A stretch of 64,000 bases of DNA. Origin: Clitopilus passeckerianus. Taxonomy: Eukaryota; Basidiomycota; Agaricomycetes; Agaricales; Entolomataceae. The stretch is from the NCBI GenBank assembly GCA_944990035.1, contig CALYLX010000126.1, forward strand, positions 2,418,001-2,482,000, given 5' to 3'. Below, piece by piece: positions 62,600 through 64,000 of this stretch (positions within the stretch are counted from its first letter, which is position 1; every line of letters begins with the position of its first letter). Made by a program: the position numbers and the translations under genes. The notes beneath the pieces were generated by a model that saw only the letters and a list, made by a program, of their open reading frames with translations, was not told the DNA's origin and ran no database searches.

Positions 62600-64000
62600 C
62601 TACAGTACATCTCTCTGTTTGTATATGATTTGGATCTTTTTGTCTGGAGCAGACATAACGAACGACCATTTTGGTGTGCAAACCCGATCGCCCGCAATAG
62701 AAAGTTGGTAGTTGTAAATAGTGTAAGAAACGAGAGACTTAAGCAAACAGACGGCAAAATATCGGCCAGGACTGGAATTTACGTTAGCAGATGTCGAACA
62801 GAAGACAAGACCAATCTTACCAGGTGTGTCGCCCATGGCCCCATGCCATAAACTTCGAGGATGTGCTTGTGCAAACGGCGGTTGCTTGCCGGACATCGTC
62901 GTCGTTGGAGGTAGCAAAACGGAATGGTTGAATTTCCGAGCCAAAGTGCTCGAGGCCAACCTCACGAGATGCGGCGCCGAGTAGTGTACCTGGCGGGACC
63001 TCGACGCCGTTGGAAAAGACGAAAGGTTGGTCCTTGACAAGCCTTCCAAGAGTGACTGCACAGAGGTTAGAAAGGTTCGGGTACACACTGCCAGAATCAT
63101 TGACATACTGGAGGAGAAGTGGTGGTAACGCATAACTTCTTTGATCATGGAGTCCAATTTCGTCATTTGAGGAAGAGCGGCATACCTCCACCCTTCTTGG
63201 TCGATAACCGCCTTTGTCTCTTCATAGATCTGGGCTTGCCAATCCGGACGAGAGGCGAGGTGTTGGATAAGCAAAGTCGCAATCTATGAAACACACAAGT
63301 GTCAAGAGTAGCCGCCAAGGATGCAGGAGGCACCGACCATCGCCGTAGATGAGATGCCTGCAAAGTTAACATGCAAGATCCGCAAAGTAAGGTCGTCAAG
63401 TGGTTTCTTTCTTCCGCCATCGGCTTCGATCATGTCGGAAAGAAAATCCGGCTGCAACGAGAGATGAGGGCCACCAGAAAATACAACCAACGCGAAGACA
63501 TACCGGATGCAGGTTCTTGTTACCCTTCTCTCTGTTTTCACGTTCTTGAATGACAGGCTCAAGCAGACGTTCGACTGTTTTTCGTGACCTCTTCGGTGAG
63601 ATGAATCGTGCCAGGAAGCTTCGAAGGCATTGGAGTTATTTAAAGGATTCAGGATGGTCGAACTTCATCCTTACCTTCTCAAGAATCTGGGCGTTGCGCT
63701 GATAATGAAGCCTACAAACGTCATCTGTAGGATATAATCCAAGACCAATTTGATGTATAGATCATCACGGCCTTTTCGTCTCATTAGCATGGTCAATAAC
63801 CACGCAGGTGATAATACTCACATAATGGTATTCCCACAAACACACGGTTGCTTGCTCTGGCAATTAGGTCTTCAATAAAGCCAGCCCCTCTACTGATTGC
63901 TTGAGATGGTCCAGCCGCTGGCGATGCAGTACTCAGTAACGAAATTAAAACTAAGCGAATAAAACTTACCGAGTTGAGGGACCTCAGCAAAATGATTTGC
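62600..64000 (-). CDS. Cytochrome P450 monooxygenase, C-terminal part (cut by right edge)
   Basis: The gene enters from the right edge and stops at 62600. Several exons are visible: RASNRVFVGIPLC, YIKLVLDYILQMTFVGFI, ERLLEPVIQERENREK, PDFLSDMIEADGGRKKPLDD, then the I-helix with oxygen-binding HVNFAGISSTAM. The K-helix ExxR is in KEVMRYHH. The heme loop FMAWGHGRHTCPGRYFA is complete, but its Cys codon is split by an intron (TG in the exon ending near 62822, T in the next). The tail is WSFVMSAPDKKIQIIYKQRD. The block order fits the fungal microsomal P450s of secondary and xenobiotic metabolism related to GliC-type enzymes. Substrate unknown. No stop or frameshift was seen in the visible part; the membrane anchor lies outside the window. 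Confidence 0.88.

Overview
The window looks like nuclear DNA of a mushroom-forming basidiomycete (Agaricomycetes). Nearly every gene is cut by many 48-65 nt GT-AG introns. It carries fungus-specific genes (elongation factor EF-3, a Zn(2)Cys(6) regulator, MCP1, WBP1) beside families typical of Agaricomycetes (NLR-like NTPases, a BTB protein, an F-box/LRR protein, a seven-helix membrane protein, a fungal P450). No ribosomal RNA, CRISPR array or recognisable transposon was seen. All gene models are built by eye from splice consensus, reading phase and family motifs; phase sums were checked wherever a total length is quoted.

Layout. 1-16 kb is mostly housekeeping: an EGF-module protein cut by the left edge (-), COX17 (+), a P-type cation ATPase with about 20 introns (+), an MCP1-like mitochondrial membrane protein (-), a Zn2Cys6 transcription factor (-), adenylate kinase (-) and, head to head with it, the oligosaccharyltransferase subunit WBP1 (+). 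16-50 kb is an accessory block with four paralogous NLR-like genes sharing one architecture: an N-terminal helical bundle like the MLKL/HeLo type, an NB-ARC-type NTPase, then helical TPR-like repeats. Two are + strand (16.5-19.8 and 47.3-50.3 kb) and two are - strand (28.9-32.2 and 33.5-36.8 kb). The last copy is a pseudogene with two in-frame stops in an otherwise open frame.

Between the NLR genes lie a 3.2 kb zone of decayed tRNA-Gln(CTG)-like sequences mixed with a second tRNA-like family; a protein kinase with a 1.78 kb repeat-filled intron and a large N-lobe insertion; a LACTB2-type metallo-hydrolase; a secreted cysteine-rich protein made of ten modules, each on its own phase-2 exon in a 163 bp tandem array; a BTB protein; and the spliceosome factor CWC22. 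50-64 kb holds an F-box protein, EF-3, V-ATPase subunit a, a seven-helix membrane protein and a P450 that runs off the right edge, all on the - strand.

The housekeeping genes do not form one pathway. The most unusual items are the exon-per-module cysteine-rich gene at 40.0-41.9 kb, the NLR cluster with its freshly broken member, and the decayed intron-containing tRNA-Gln array.
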